A stretch of DNA of 64,000 nt from Mesorhabditis belari. Its lineage: Eukaryota > Nematoda > Chromadorea > Rhabditida > Rhabditidae. Of this stretch, positions 10,653-22,691 are shown in pieces. Under the pieces are notes generated by a model. It had not been told where the DNA came from, made no database searches, and saw only the letters and a program-made list of their open reading frames with translations. Position 1 is the stretch's first letter. Each line of letters opens with the position of its first letter. The stretch covers positions 1,228,501 to 1,292,500 of the forward strand of contig CAUEEP010000930.1 of NCBI GenBank assembly GCA_958450365.1, given 5' to 3'. The translations under genes and the position numbers were made by a program.

Positions 10653-11228
10653 TGCTGCCAAGTTGCTCGAAATTTCTCAAACCAACAAAAGGCTTCCTTT
10701 TCGCGAAATAGCAGAAGAGTTATCATACAATAATCCTCGAACACTGCATACACTTGGGTTTAAACCGTATTAGGGAATTGGATTCAACATAATTTAAAGG
10801 AAACCCAGAAATGGCAACGTGCCAGAAATCAGTGCCGCTCATCTTTCTCTATACGAGCGCAAATCTTTTTTATTCCGTATTGTGGCGGGAGATGAAAATG
10901 GATTCTAACTGTCAAAGGCAATGGTGTCAATTTCACCAATTGACGGTGAAAGCGTCAATTGGTTTTTGGTTTTTGGTTGCTGAGGGGGAAAAGCCCGAAC
11001 CCGACATCAAGCTAAATTTGCATGAGAAGAAGTTTATGCTCTCGGTGTTCTGGGTCTTAGAGGAGCCTATCTACTGGGAACTTTCAGAAAGCAAGACAAC
11101 ACTCAACTTAATCAAATACTTTGAGCAACTTGACAAGTCAGTCAAATCTTTGCTAGAGAATAGACACCAAATAGAAAACTCTTTCTTCAACCTGATAATG
11201 CTAGACCGCGTGTTTCGAAGATGACTCG
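10653..11228 (+). pseudogene. Decayed mariner-like transposase
   Basis: In shifting frames the sequence gives 'AKLLEISQTNKRLPFREI' (N-terminal part), 'LYERKSFLFRIVAGDENG' (the mariner region ending in the first catalytic Asp motif), then from about 11010 'LNLHEKKFMLSVFWVLEE' and 'PIYWELSESKTTLNL', which follow the mariner order. Several frameshifts and stops break it, and the last catalytic segment is scrambled. It is transcribed left to right and clearly dead. Confidence 0.8.
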
Positions 11229-11276
11229 TTCTACACTAAACTCACTTGGATGGAAGGTGATCCAACGTACAGCTCC

Positions 11277-11372
11277 CATCGAACATACAGCTCTCATCTT
11301 TCTAACGTACAGCTCCCATCCAACATACAGCTCTCATCCAACATACAGCTCTCATCCAACATACAGCTCTCA
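11277..11372. repeat. 18-bp tandem repeat
   Basis: 'caacatacagctctcatc' is repeated about five times, with 'cgtacagctcccatc' variants at the start. Confidence 0.85.
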
Positions 11373-11477
11373 TCTTTCCCTTTCTGATCACTATTTCTTC
11401 CGAGCGATGAGCAATGGCGAATAAAAGCTTTGATTCCGAAGAAGAAGAGGTCAAAAAATGGTTGACAGATTGGCTTG

Positions 11478-11488
11478 GGCTTAGGCTT

Positions 11489-11535
<47 letters not shown>

Positions 11536-11589
11536 TAGGCTTAGGCTTAGGCTTAGGCTTAGGCTTAGGCTTAGGCTTAGGCTTAGGAA
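11478..11589. repeat. Interstitial telomere-type array, TTAGGC with CTCAGGC variants
   Basis: A 6-bp periodic array of about 18 units reads as TTAGGC, the telomere repeat of rhabditid nematodes. About seven consecutive units in the middle are TCAGGC. The array is in the orientation where the plus strand carries TTAGGC. The Arg-Leu and Lys-Pro repeat ORFs across it are by-products of the 6-bp period. Confidence 0.9.
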
Positions 11590-12235
11590 ATTGAAAGAGC
11601 CGAAGAGCCGAAGATTTTCTACGAGACAGGCATTTAACTTCTGCCATTTAACTGGCATTTAACTTAAAATGGGCACAAATCATACAAAGAATGGCAAGGC
11701 GATGATCTCGATGATGATTGAAGTTGTTAAGTAAAGAAAAATTTCATTTAAACAAAAAAAACGTGCCAATTCATCCCCACCAACTCAATAAATTACACAT
11801 TAATTCAAAACGCTGAAAGCACGTATCAAACTTGAACTTGAACTTGTACATAACCCATTTTTATTTTCTTTTTTTTTTTCACAAAATTTCACAAATTAGG
11901 TACAAGAAACGGGAGAATTATGATCTCCGAACACTCATAAAACAAAAACTATACAATTTCCCCATAATCGAATCGTTGAAGTGTTTCGCGAGAAAACAAA
12001 CGATCAAGAGGTGAGCTTGAGAAGGAAAAAAATTCCGAGTAAATGAATCATAAAAATGAAATTCGATTTGCAATGTGATTTGTCTGAAAAAAGGCATTAA
12101 GAGAGAAAGGAAGGAAATAAATTTCATTTTTCTCCTTCTTTTCTTTGAGACTCTTCATTGGGACTCCTCATTGGGACATGAGTAATCCCAAATCAACCTT
12201 TATTTTGCGATTTTCTTGCTTTCTAATTGTACAAT

Positions 12236-13640
12236 CATGTGCAAAAGTCTTTTAACACTCAATTTTCTAAAAAAGCTTCATCGATTTTCTTAAGCTTATG
12301 GATAATAAAGCTTTGATCTTTGATAAAGCTCTTTGAAGCTATTAATAGTTTTAGTTACACAAATATATGTACAATTCATTTACACAATTTCTCGATGAAT
12401 AAGTGTTCGATAGCGTTGTGACTATCGAACACTTATTCGTCGAGAAAAAAATATAATTATCAAAACATCCCTAAAAATCGTGATACAAAAGTCTTTTAAC
12501 ACAAAACGAAATTAATCAACATTTAGTCGCTCCTCCTTTTGCCAAAAGTACTTCTTTAATACGAGTAGGCATCGATGCAATTAATTCATTGCAAAAAAAA
12601 AACAACACCAAAACGAGATCCTCCCTGGCCGCCTTTGAGTAAACTCTTGCTTCATTCTGTTGTAAAGAATATTTAAAAGCCTGGCAAAAATTTTCATTAT
12701 TTTTGTTCCCTTCATATTTACTGGTACTAATTTATTTTTGTAGATGCCAGCAGCGTATTTGTCAACTTCGGATAAAGAAATGAAATGATCAATTCTCAAG
12801 AGATGAAGATGAAAAAGATGAAGATCCAAAACACGAATGAAGATGAAAACACAAAGATGAAACACTTCAGAAGATGAAAACACGAATCGAAAAAGTTTTC
12901 CAAAAAATGTTGAATACTTAATACGAGTAGACATCGATGCAATTAAGAATTCCAATCCAATAGTCTTCCAAATTTTTCTGATGTAAAACTATCACTTGAC
13001 TTTAGAATTGAATAGTTTTCCTCGCAATTTCGATTTCAAATAGGTCCATAGATTCTCGATAACATTTAAATCCCTCTTGTATTCTCGATAACATTTAAAT
13101 GCCTCCTGTATTTGGCTGTCATCATAGGCTTGAGAGCAGGTCTTCTAGTATACAATGCTGCTTGAAGTAAGCGTCATGCAAGGTCCAGCAGGAAATATTC
13201 TTGTTTGAAGTTTGCTTGAAAAGAATGACTCCATCGTCCAACGTCAAATTCGGATCCTTCTTGAAAGCTTTCGTAAGGAATCGGCCTTCATTCTTTGTTG
13301 TAATCCTCGATCGTCCCTTTTTCTTACATTTGTGCACATTTCCAGACGCATTCATTTTTGCCGTAACAAGAGAAACTGTTGTGGGCGTAAATCCTAAGAG
13401 ATGAGCAACGTCTTGTCGTGGCATTCCTTGTTTCCTTGCCTCGAACGATCATTTCTTTATCCGGAGTTGACAAATACGCTGCTGGCATCTAAAAAAAATA
13501 AATTAGTACCAGTAAATATGAAAGGAACAAAAAAAATGAAAATTTTTGCCAGGCTTTTAAATATTCTTTACGACAGAATGAAGCAAGAGGGCGGCCTTAC
13601 TCAAAGGCGGCCAGATTAGGATCTCGTTTTGGTGTTGGTT
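12236..13640 (-). mobile_element. Decayed Tc1-like transposon rearranged with an inverted duplication
   Basis: Minus-strand pieces in order: an N-terminal helix-turn-helix region near 13440-13125 ('MPRQDVAHLLGFTPTTVSLV'), a DDE-region scrap near 13085-13020 ('DLNVIENLWTYLKSKLR'), and the C-terminal tail near 12570-12525 ('ELIASMPTRIKEVLLAKGG', mutated). The end motif 'caaaagtcttttaacac' appears at about 12242 and 12486. A block of about 185 bp at 12600-12785 is repeated inverted at 13455-13640. The transposase is not functional. Confidence 0.8.
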
Positions 13641-13934
13641 TTTTTGCGCAAAACTCAACTTCTGTGTTCACAACTGTTCTCACTCGAAAAACTTTTCATT
13701 TTATTGAACTTTTCCACTATCCATTTTGTCCTTTCAGAAAAAGAAAGGCTTTTAGAAAAAAAAACGGCTAACAATAATGATTAGAATGAAATTTAATTGT
13801 CAAAAAATTCAACACCGAATACAGTAAGCCAAAATACGACGTGACCAAGTCGATTCAGTTTATCCACAAAATAGAAAAACAAAGTTGATTTTCGAATAAC
13901 TTTTGAAATATCTTAATCATTTTTAATTGCAGTC

Positions 13935-14918
13935 TTTTTTTGGGAGTGGGACAAATGCGACCTTTTTTTGCGCACTCGGACATTTGCGCACCTTTTTTTT
14001 CCGAAATTAGCCCATTAGCGCACCTTTTTTCGCGTTTTAAAAAAGCTCTAAAAAGCTAATATTAACCAATTTCTATTCCAAAAATTGTTTTTCTAGGTAA
14101 TTTGAGGGTGTCGAATGCAAATTTTGACATAACAGAGCGTGTGGAACCAATTTGAAAGACATCAAATTACAGAAATTTGTCGATTTTTCTCTTTGTATAA
14201 TTTCCGTCCGTTTGTTTCCACAAGCTCTGATATGTCAAAATTTCGATTCATTTTTACAGCATGTTGTTTTTTGCTTTGTGCGCAAAAGACGTCTTTTTTT
14301 TGTGTCTTTTGCGCACAAAAAATTCAAGTCACTCTAAAATTTTTAGGCGAGCGCAACAAATTTGTAAAAATTTGGGCCCAATCGAAGCAATGTGGGCCAT
14401 TTGGTGCAGCTTTTAGCGCTTGAAGTTAGTGGGCGGGGCCTGTTGTGCGCAAAAGACGGGGAGTGGAACAAATGCTACCTTTCTTTGCGCACCCGACCCA
14501 ATAGCGCACCCTTTTTCGCGTTTTAAAAAGTTCTAAAAAGCTAATATTAAATAATTTCTATTTCAAAAATTGTTTTAGGGTAATTTTAGGGCGTAGAATC
14601 CAAATTTTGACATATCAGAGCTTGTGGAAGCAAACGAACGGAGCTATACGAAGGGAAAAATCGACAATTTTCTGCAATTTGACCTACCCGTTTTATCTTT
14701 CAAATTGGTTTAAGAAGCTCTGATATTTCAAAATTTCGATTCTACGCCCTCAAATTACCTAGAAAAACAACTTTTGGAATAGAAATTGGTTAATATTAGC
14801 CTTTTAGAGCTTTTTTAAAACGCGAAAAAAGGTGCGCTAATGGGCAAGGTGCGGAAAAAAAGGTGCGCAAATGTCCGGGTGCGCAAAAAAGGTCGCATTT
14901 GTCCCACTCCCTTTTTTT
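13935..14918. mobile_element. 1-kb foldback element with an internal third copy
   Basis: The left arm starts 'gggagtgggacaaatgcgac' and the right arm ends in its reverse complement near 14912, with arms of about 300 bp. A third partial copy of the arm start lies at about 14456-14610 ('ggggagtggaacaaatgcta'). The interior carries 'gcgcaaaagac' motifs. No transposase; it is a long-armed non-autonomous DNA element. Confidence 0.85.
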
Positions 14919-15915
14919 TATTCAATATTTTTTGGGAAAACTTTTTCGTTTTGATCTTCTGAATCTCTTGTTTTCATCTTCTGAATCTCTTGAGAATTAA
15001 TTGAAGGAAAATTCGCAAAATTTTAATTTGCAGTTTGGGTACAGATTTTTAAAAGTTATTGATCTCCAAGTATACTATTTTTTTGAAAAATTGGCTCTAT
15101 AAGGTGCCATTTGATTTTATTTTCATTTTAAAAGTCTGTTTTTAAACTTTTTTTGCTTTCGAATTGAATTTTTAGTTTAAAAAAAATCACTTCTCTACAA
15201 CACTCAATTGATTTTTCGCTTTCTTTTGCTAAAACTTGAACAACTGAACCGGCTACTGTCGCATATCTTTGTGCACTTTGTGCTCTCGCAAACGCGCACT
15301 TCCTGGTACACTTGGCTCCGTATTTTTCGTATCAATGTACCAGAGAGTGCACGTTTTCACGAGCACAAAGTACATCGAGTTTTTGTGTACCACGCATCAC
15401 TTTTCGAACACAATTCTTTCTGAAAACTACCTCTTCTGTGTGTAGTTTGAGCTCGGATTTACAAACGCATCACTTCTGATGCACGTGATCACTTTTGAAG
15501 GAATGAAGGAATTCAGTGCAGCAAAATGAAGGAATTCAGTGCACTAGAAAGGTTGTGTCTAGAGTTTCGAGCACAAAGTACACGAAGGCCAATCGTTAGC
15601 TCACTCCAGACTTGTGATTCTCATTAAATTTTACAAGAATGTCTACGAATTATCGATTTTTTTTGAAAATTTTCTGTATTCAGCTCAATAAATGAATTCC
15701 ATTGGGAATTCAGTTAATGAAAGAAGAATTTCTCACCTCTTTCTTGGTCATTTTGATTTCGAAAGCACAAAATCGAAAATTTACAGCCCAAATTACCGTA
15801 ATCCACGTCACCAGCGATTACATTTTTTTTCCCTTGAGACTACTGTATTCGAATTTCTAATTTCGAATCATTTAAATAATAATTTTAAGCCCCATCCAAT
15901 TACCGTAATCTCTGA

Positions 15916-18110
15916 ATGAATCTCGACAATTCTGTCGGAAATCTCGATGTGGCCGATGCGGAATTTGCCGCCATTCTTACTTCAATTACCATTTATGGGA
16001 CGATTACTGTAATCGGATTTGTCGCTGTCACGCTTTTCCTTGCCGTGCAAATTATTGGGAGAAAAGTTTTCGATGAGGTGAGTCAGTTTTGAAATAGCAA
16101 GCGTATTTTGTGCTTACACGTAAACGTGACCTTTCTGGCACACTGGGTTCCATTGTTTTGCGATAAAAATGATGAGGAAAAATGCAGAATCAAGTGCGCC
16201 AGAGAGGATGCGTTTGGGGAAAAGCTAGATTTCAATCCACCAGCTCGTGAACGTTTGTAATAATTCGAAATCGGTTGTCAAAAGTTTCTCATTTCAGTTC
16301 CCATTCTTCACAATCGTTTGGTATCTCACTCTAATCAATCTCCTTCACATTGTAACTCAAGCCTTCTTCATCTTTCCTTGTATGTTGATAAATATGCCCG
16401 AAACTGGCCCATGGGCGATTTGGCAAACTATTGGTGAGTGGTTATTGATAAAAAAGTGAAAGAAAGAAAAAGACTTGAGGGTTGACTTTGGCTTGAAAGA
16501 AAAATTTCCGCAAAGGGGATTGAACCCTCGCCCTCCACGAGACCCCCCGCTCTCTAGACTATTGCTCTAACCACTGAGCTATCTAGTACCCTATATCAGC
16601 AGGAGAAAAAAGCGAACATATCATTCTCTGCGTCATTTCTTCAACATTTATTGGTGTGATTTTCTAGGTAAAAAGAGGTCGATGATACTTTTGGTCACTT
16701 TTCAAAGGCTTATAGTCAGCTAATCTATATTATTTTGGTGTCAATCGATAGGAAATCCTCTCCCGCATCGAATGAAATCAAAATCAAATGGATTGGCACT
16801 ATGAAAACTTATTCTAGACTTCTAATTGTCCAGTAATACCTGGAAAGTATTTAGCTAGCTCTTCAGCCAGCCTTTCAAATTCAATTATGGTCAAGATATG
16901 GCTTTAAATCAAAATTGTCCTCTCAAAATCCCCTTCAGGCAACATCCTAATCGATTACACTGATCAAACGATTATGTATTTCACTTTCCTCATGGCACTC
17001 AATCGTTTCGCTGTTTTTGTTTGGAAACAACTCCAAGAGATCTTTTCGACGTTTGATTTTTTAAAAGAAAATAAACCCATGGGATTGCAGATATCACGTG
17101 AAAAAAGTCATCTGGCTAACGATTCTCTTTGTAATTCCAATTTGCACCTATCGATATCTATTTGGGACGACGAAAAGATTCAATAAAGTGAGTGAGAGGA
17201 AAGATTTCATTCAAAGAAGTTTCGAGTTTGATTTTTGAAGCGAATTGGGCTGAAAATTTCCAATGATAGGTTTTCGAGGATGAGGAATTCGATTCCGTTA
17301 TTTGTTTTTAAAGATATTCAGTTTAATTGCCTTCTCTATTTTTAGTTATTCAGCTTAATTGCCCAAGTTTTAGAGTTTTGTGACGATTGTATTGGCTTGG
17401 GAATTAAAATTGCTCAAAAACTAATAACGAATTCAGATTCTATATCCCAGAATGCTTTCGGTTACAAATTTTCAGCTCTACAATTAACTATACAACTAAA
17501 ATATGAGAAAAAGGCAACAGTAGGATGTGCCCAAATGAGATTCACCATCAATCATTCGACACAGCATTTCACGCTCATTCCGAATCTGCTTTTCGTTTTT
17601 GCAAAGTCACTTTCAATAAAAAGTTATACGTGTTTTAAGTTTTAGAATGAAAAGGCGAAAATTTGGAGGAAAAGAAAATTTTTGCCAAGAAGAAATCGAA
17701 CTTGAGGGAAAAGTCGGACCGCTCTTTTTGTATGCAAGCATTTTATCCACTACACCATCTAGTCATGTTTGGGACCCGTGGAAAAAAATCGTTATAAAGG
17801 CATCGGCTCGAAATTTTCGTCTTTTCACCCTTTAACTTAAAACACGTATAACTTTTTATAGGAAGTGATTTTGCAAAAACAGAAAGCAGATTCCGAATCA
17901 GCGTGTCTGCGTTAATGGTTTGTCGGTCGGTCTATTTGTACTATTCTACTGTTGCACTACTGTCTGCCTGTTCCTTGCTGTCTGTCTGTCAGGCAGCCAA
18001 AACAAAAATGACTTTCTCGTGAATGTGTTAAGATAAGGTAGAGTACGATAGTTTTTACAAATTGACACTTTTAGTACTGTCGAAGTACTGTCTGTCAGTC
18101 TGTACTGTCG

Positions 18111-18145
<35 letters not shown>

Positions 18146-19354
18146 GGTCTGTCTGTCTGTCTGCCTGTCGGTCTGTCCGTCTGTCTGTCTGTCGGTCTGT
18201 CGGTCTGTCTGTTTGTCTGTCTGTCTGCTTGTCTGTCTGTCTGTCTGTCCGTTTTCTAAAACGTGAGACAGTTAATGTAAACTTTTTCTCGTAATCAAGC
18301 TTACCTACTTCATTCAATTTCTTCTGTAACCAGAAATCGAGGCCTTTGCCTTTGCGTATTGATTGGATTTAGACTAAAGCAAAGATTACGGTAGTTTGAG
18401 TGACACGTTAAAAACGGATCATTTGAGGGACACTGTAAACAGCTGACTTGATTTCAAGAAGAAACAGACTACGATAGCTTTTTGAAAAAGACGAATTTTA
18501 GAAAACACCTTGCTACTGTAGCTCTTTCATTTTCCCCAATTGCTTTCCTTTCCAGAAAACCCTCAACTTCGACGATATCCTTTTAACACAATCCGACGAT
18601 CTTCTCATCAACATCATTTCCGCGTCTCTCTATTGCCTTCCATTGATAAATCTCGTCTTTTATCTAATTATCTATATTAATTTAAGAAAACAAAGGTAAT
18701 TATATTAGAAATTAGATATTCAGCTCTTGCTTTATATCCTTAAAATGTTTTAGGACGAGATCAATGTACCAAAAAGGGGACAACGACATAGCGTTGCTCT
18801 ATCAAGCACTCGCGATTAGTGTATTCTTGGAAGTGAGTTTAAAATTAATAATATCAATAATTAAACTCAAATTCGAATTTCCAGCTTACAAGAATGGTTT
18901 CCGTGACAGCTCCGATGCTAAAAACGGACACATGGGTGCGATGGGTACTAAATATTTCAAGAAGTGTCTGCTCGATTCTCAATCATTCAATCAATCCGGT
19001 TTGATATTTTAGAGTTAGGAAATGATAGTTTTATGATATCAGACGAGTTTGTCATAAACTAGTCACAAAAAGGTACAGTAACTTGTTTGTTACTCTACTT
19101 TACACGACTTGCAAAGTCACAAAGAGCAGTTGAAGTTGAAAAACTGACCAAATCACATTCAGATCCTCTTCTTGACGACAAATCAAACAGTGAAAGGTGT
19201 CCTTCGACAAATTCTCCCGAAATCATGTCTCCGTTTCATTTCCGGTTCTTCATTATCAACAATTGTTGCGGTGGAAAGTCAAAGTAGTGAAAAAAATGAT
19301 CGAGCAACCACTCCCGTTCAAACAACACCCGTACAAATTGTGATGACGATTTAA
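15916..19354 (+). CDS. Nematode 7TM chemoreceptor-like GPCR
   Basis: Exons lie near 15916-16077, 16298-16433, 16939-17047, 17091-17187, 18556-18694, 18755-18832, 18884-18999 and 19162-19354, with phases that agree; one intron (about 17048-17090) is only about 43 bp. The product is a seven-helix protein of roughly 330 residues. Visible landmarks are TM1 'TIYGTITVIGFVAVTLFLAV', an 'ALNRFAVFV' segment at the end of TM3, and the helix 7 motif 'NHSINPILFL' followed by 'TTNQTVKGVLRQ'. The cytosolic tail is Ser/Thr-rich. The family is a serpentine receptor, probably for an external chemical; I cannot assign the Sr class with confidence (Srx- or Srw-like). Introns hold a tRNA-like sequence, a foldback element and a CTGT array. 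Confidence 0.82.
16510..16592 (-). other. tRNA-like sequence in a receptor intron
   Basis: The minus strand reads 'tagatagctcagtggttaga' (an excellent D arm and box A) and 'cgagggttcaatcccctt' (T arm). The middle is G-rich and does not form an anticodon stem. A shorter relative of the same D arm is at about 27043-27105 (plus). Likely a second tRNA-derived repeat family. Confidence 0.5.
17570..17908. mobile_element. Foldback element with a tRNA-like core, in a receptor intron
   Basis: Arms of about 70 bp: 17571-17642 ('cattccgaatctgctttt' to 'gttatacgtgttttaag') are inverted at about 17832-17903. Between them, on the minus strand, is a tRNA-like stretch near 17690-17770 ('gtgtagtggataaaatgct' and 'aagttcgatttctt'). 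Confidence 0.65.
18073..18252. repeat. CTGT tetranucleotide microsatellite
   Basis: About 180 bp of CTGT, broken by CGGT, GCCT and TTTG variants, inside the large receptor intron. The repeat ORFs on both strands are artefacts. Confidence 0.95.
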
Positions 19355-19744
19355 GATAAAGTATACCATATTATACAACAAAGTATACCATATTATGCTA
19401 ACGATAAACATTATGTCAGAATTCAATTTCAAAGATTTAAGCTCAAATAAACACCACAAAAAAGTACAATGCTTGACACAATAAGCTACAGTATTTGTTA
19501 CCATACTATTTGTAAAGTACAGTAAGTTACAGTGCTCGTTAAAGTACAGTATCGTTACAGTACACGTTTCAGCACAGCACATCCGTTATAATTTTGTAAC
19601 GGTCCAGAAGATAAGCCTTGCTTTCATTGGTTCCATTCAACTCCCCCAAACCATCCTAAAGTTAGTTTTGGCCCTCATTGTTCCGGCTACAAAAAGTTCC
19701 GGATTCTCTCAAATGGAAATAGATTGCTTTCTCATTTCAACACA

Positions 19745-20105
19745 AAATCGGGGGTAAGCTAATTTTCGCCATTCAATTGCGCAACTTGCCATAACTTTCT
19801 TCTAAGTGTGTCAATCTTTATGATTTTGGTGACATTTTGTTGTACTTATTAAGATCTATAAAATGACACCAAAATGACCGAAACCGAAATGATCGTTCTT
19901 TTGTTGTTCGCCATTTTGCAGACAATTGACACATTCTCGCAAGGGGTACGGTAAAGAAACATGGAAAATCATGGGGTAGGCTAATTTCCGCCATTTAGAT
20001 CTCAACAAGTGTAACAAAATGACACCAAAATCATAAAGATTGGCCTACTTAGAAGATAGTTTTCACGAGTTGCGCAAATCAAATGACGGAAATTATCAAA
20101 AAAAA
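19745..20105. mobile_element. Imperfect inverted-repeat element
   Basis: 'ggggtaagctaattttcgcc' with 'gttgcgcaa' and 'gacaccaaaa' motifs at 19750-19870 recurs at 19970-20100, partly direct and partly inverted ('ggggtaggctaatttccgcc'). No coding sequence. Confidence 0.55.
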
Positions 20106-20334
20106 CGAAAATCACCTCCAAAATCGCGTAAAACAACACTTTCAATTAATCTGACAAAAACAAATGTTTTGGAAATGAAAAAGAAACGATGACGCGGCGC
20201 TCCCATCGACTACCTCCTAATGGCGGCGACGTCAATTGGAATGAGACGTCGCGCAAAAATTAACACTTAAAATTGCGACAGAAATTCAAATTTAACAGGA
20301 AAACGTCTCGAAAAACATTTTTTTTCTGAATTTT

Positions 20335-21938
20335 TTTTGGGTCCTAGTTAGAACAGTGTAGACGGATCAGCGCCGTTCATTTGGTCAACGATTCAGCGCG
20401 AGTCATTTCAGCGCCGCGCAAAAAAGGCTTAAAAACGTTATTTTTAGCGCAACTAGATTTTAATATTCTTGATTCTCGCGTTGTTTTTGCATGTTTTTAT
20501 GGTTTCGCTAATGTTTTTGTACTTTTTTTCATCTATTACCACCTAGAGCACGGCCATACGCATCACATGCGCATAAAAACGATTAAAATTAACTCGAGTT
20601 GTCCGTTTTTTAGAGAAAAATGTAGAAATTTGCTACCTTTATGATAAATGTCCCAAAATCTCGTGTTTTTAATGCCTTATTTTGTATTTTTCTTTTACAA
20701 TTAGCTTACAGGTAACACATTTCTTTGTTTAGGTTTGGGTTACAATCAAGAATCCTCGACAAGGGGCACAACTGGAGCCAAACGAGAGGGTAACGTTTTG
20801 TTTTTTGTTTTCTAGGTTTTTATATTGGGTTTCTGATTAAAAAGAATGGATTTTTATCTTTGGGAGCCACTGATTCCGCAAATTCGTAGTTGATTGCTTT
20901 ACTTTGTCGCCGATTTCAACGACTCTTGCTGCGAATACGTAACGTTTTATTCTCTTCGTTATTTTGTTAGTGATTGGGGAATCAATAATCTTGTTATGTC
21001 AATAATTTTCCTTATACATCTTACTATATTCTAACTTTTTTATCTTTAAGGTAAATAGCTATTTACAGAATACTTTCTGGTCTATAGATGGGGCTTTTTA
21101 CGCAAGCCCTTTAAATCCTTAAACAAATTCTTATTGAATTAAAGTTTTGTTTTATTTTGTTTCTGATTTTTATTCATATAATTTACAACACAAATTTAGA
21201 TATGAAGGTTGCTATCGCTAATGCTTTTTACGGTGTTTATGACCGTCATACAAATCTTCACTACTACGGCTTCCATTTTTTCAAGAATATCTACGAAACC
21301 ATGAAGGTTGGGTTTTTTTACATATGCATTACATAATATTATCAAATTTTTAGATTTATACACTTATTTTGAGGGTAGCTACATCGGAAAACTTGTTCTA
21401 AATCGATGCGTATTGCCGCTACATCCGACACATTTGGTGCTGTAAAAAGAGATGAACACATTCGTTCAAAACAGCATCATGCTAATTTGAAGGTATCTTT
21501 TTTGCGACATCATTTACATTTTTTTATTAGGATATCACATCGAAATGTTCAGCACAGTTTGTGGCGATAAAACTGTTGGAAGTTCAAGAAGTTAGCTTCA
21601 AGTATGTTCAAGGAGAATCTTTTTATGCTTGTCGCTCAGAAGCATTTGCCACTTCCCCAACGGAAAATCGCGCTTCAAATTAGGAAAACCACGTATTGAG
21701 GATCTAAAATCTTTGTCTGCTTTTGTTCATTTTAAGTAATTGTTGTTGTTTTGTTGAGTTTTATTGTTATTATTGCCGAAACGCAAACAAACGTGTGAAA
21801 ACTTTGAAATCATACAAAAAAACACTAAAATCACGTTTACACAGAAAATTGGCGCTGAAATGAACGTTTTTGGGCCTTTTTTTGACGGACGGCCTAAAAT
21901 GGACGGCGCTGTTCTAACTAGGTTCCTTTTTTTCTCTA
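20335..21938 (+). mobile_element. Decayed Mutator-like (MULE) element
   Basis: The ends are inverted: 'cctagttagaacag' near 20342-20355 and 'ctgttctaactagg' near 21908-21922. Similarity continues inward ('gcaaaaaaggcttaaaaacg' against 'gaacgtttttgggccttttt'), as in long-armed MULEs. Inside, 21202-21306 gives 'MKVAIANAFYGVYDRHTNLH', 'YYGFHFFKNIY', which fits the MULE transposase pattern of a helix before an aromatic-x2-His motif. Around 21366-21480 'TYFEGSYIGKLVL' and 'KRDEHIRSKQHHANLK' follow the expected order. Stops and missing parts mean it is inactive. Confidence 0.65.
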
Positions 21939-22691
21939 TTATAGTGCTCAAGCTACAGTGCCCGTTATAATATATTATAGAGCTATAGTACTGGTACATA
22001 CTGACGTAGTGTACATACAACACTGTACATAGTTACATAAAGTGACTTACCGTACCCAAATCCAAATATCCTACGTTATAACAACCATTTGGACATTTTG
22101 GTGTAAAGAAAAGACTCCCGGAAGAAAGATTGGGATTTCATAAAAGAGGGAATGACCTCTGTCCATCCTTTTCCCTCTTTTTTTTCAAGATTGACCCCTC
22201 AAGGCATTACGCAAATATCTGGGCTCTCTCTTTTTTCACCTCTTTTCTTTTTCTCTTCAATTATTTCTCCCACACCAACTCTCTGGATTCGTTTCAGTAA
22301 TCGATTGATTGGTGCGAGAGTTTTACCTTGTTTTCCTCATTTTATCTTCTTCCTAAGTCTAATTATCATTGCCTTTCTCTTCAATATTCATCTAGAGCTT
22401 TTGTCTTTCGAATAAATTATCAAAATATCGAAACATCGAAATCTGATTTGTTTCAAATAAATTGTCAAAATTACTACCCAAATTTGATATAATTGCCTAA
22501 AGATCAAATGTTCAACAATTTGTTCAAATTCAAATAATTCCCCAGTAGATTCTCTAATTGTCTCTTTCGAACTTAAGATCTGCTTCAAAGTTTTTAAATT
22601 TCACATTTCCAAACCAGTTTTTAAAGCTTATTCTACCTTTTCTCCATTCATAAATCTTCATTTCCATTTTCCAGTCTTTCTTCCTTCAAGA

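Noticed and set aside
11294..11662. KPKP/LSLS/LRLR repeat proteins
   Set aside because: Frames across the 6-bp telomere-type array; not coding.
17946..18317. TDRQ-repeat ORFs
   Set aside because: Produced by the CTGT microsatellite inside a receptor intron.
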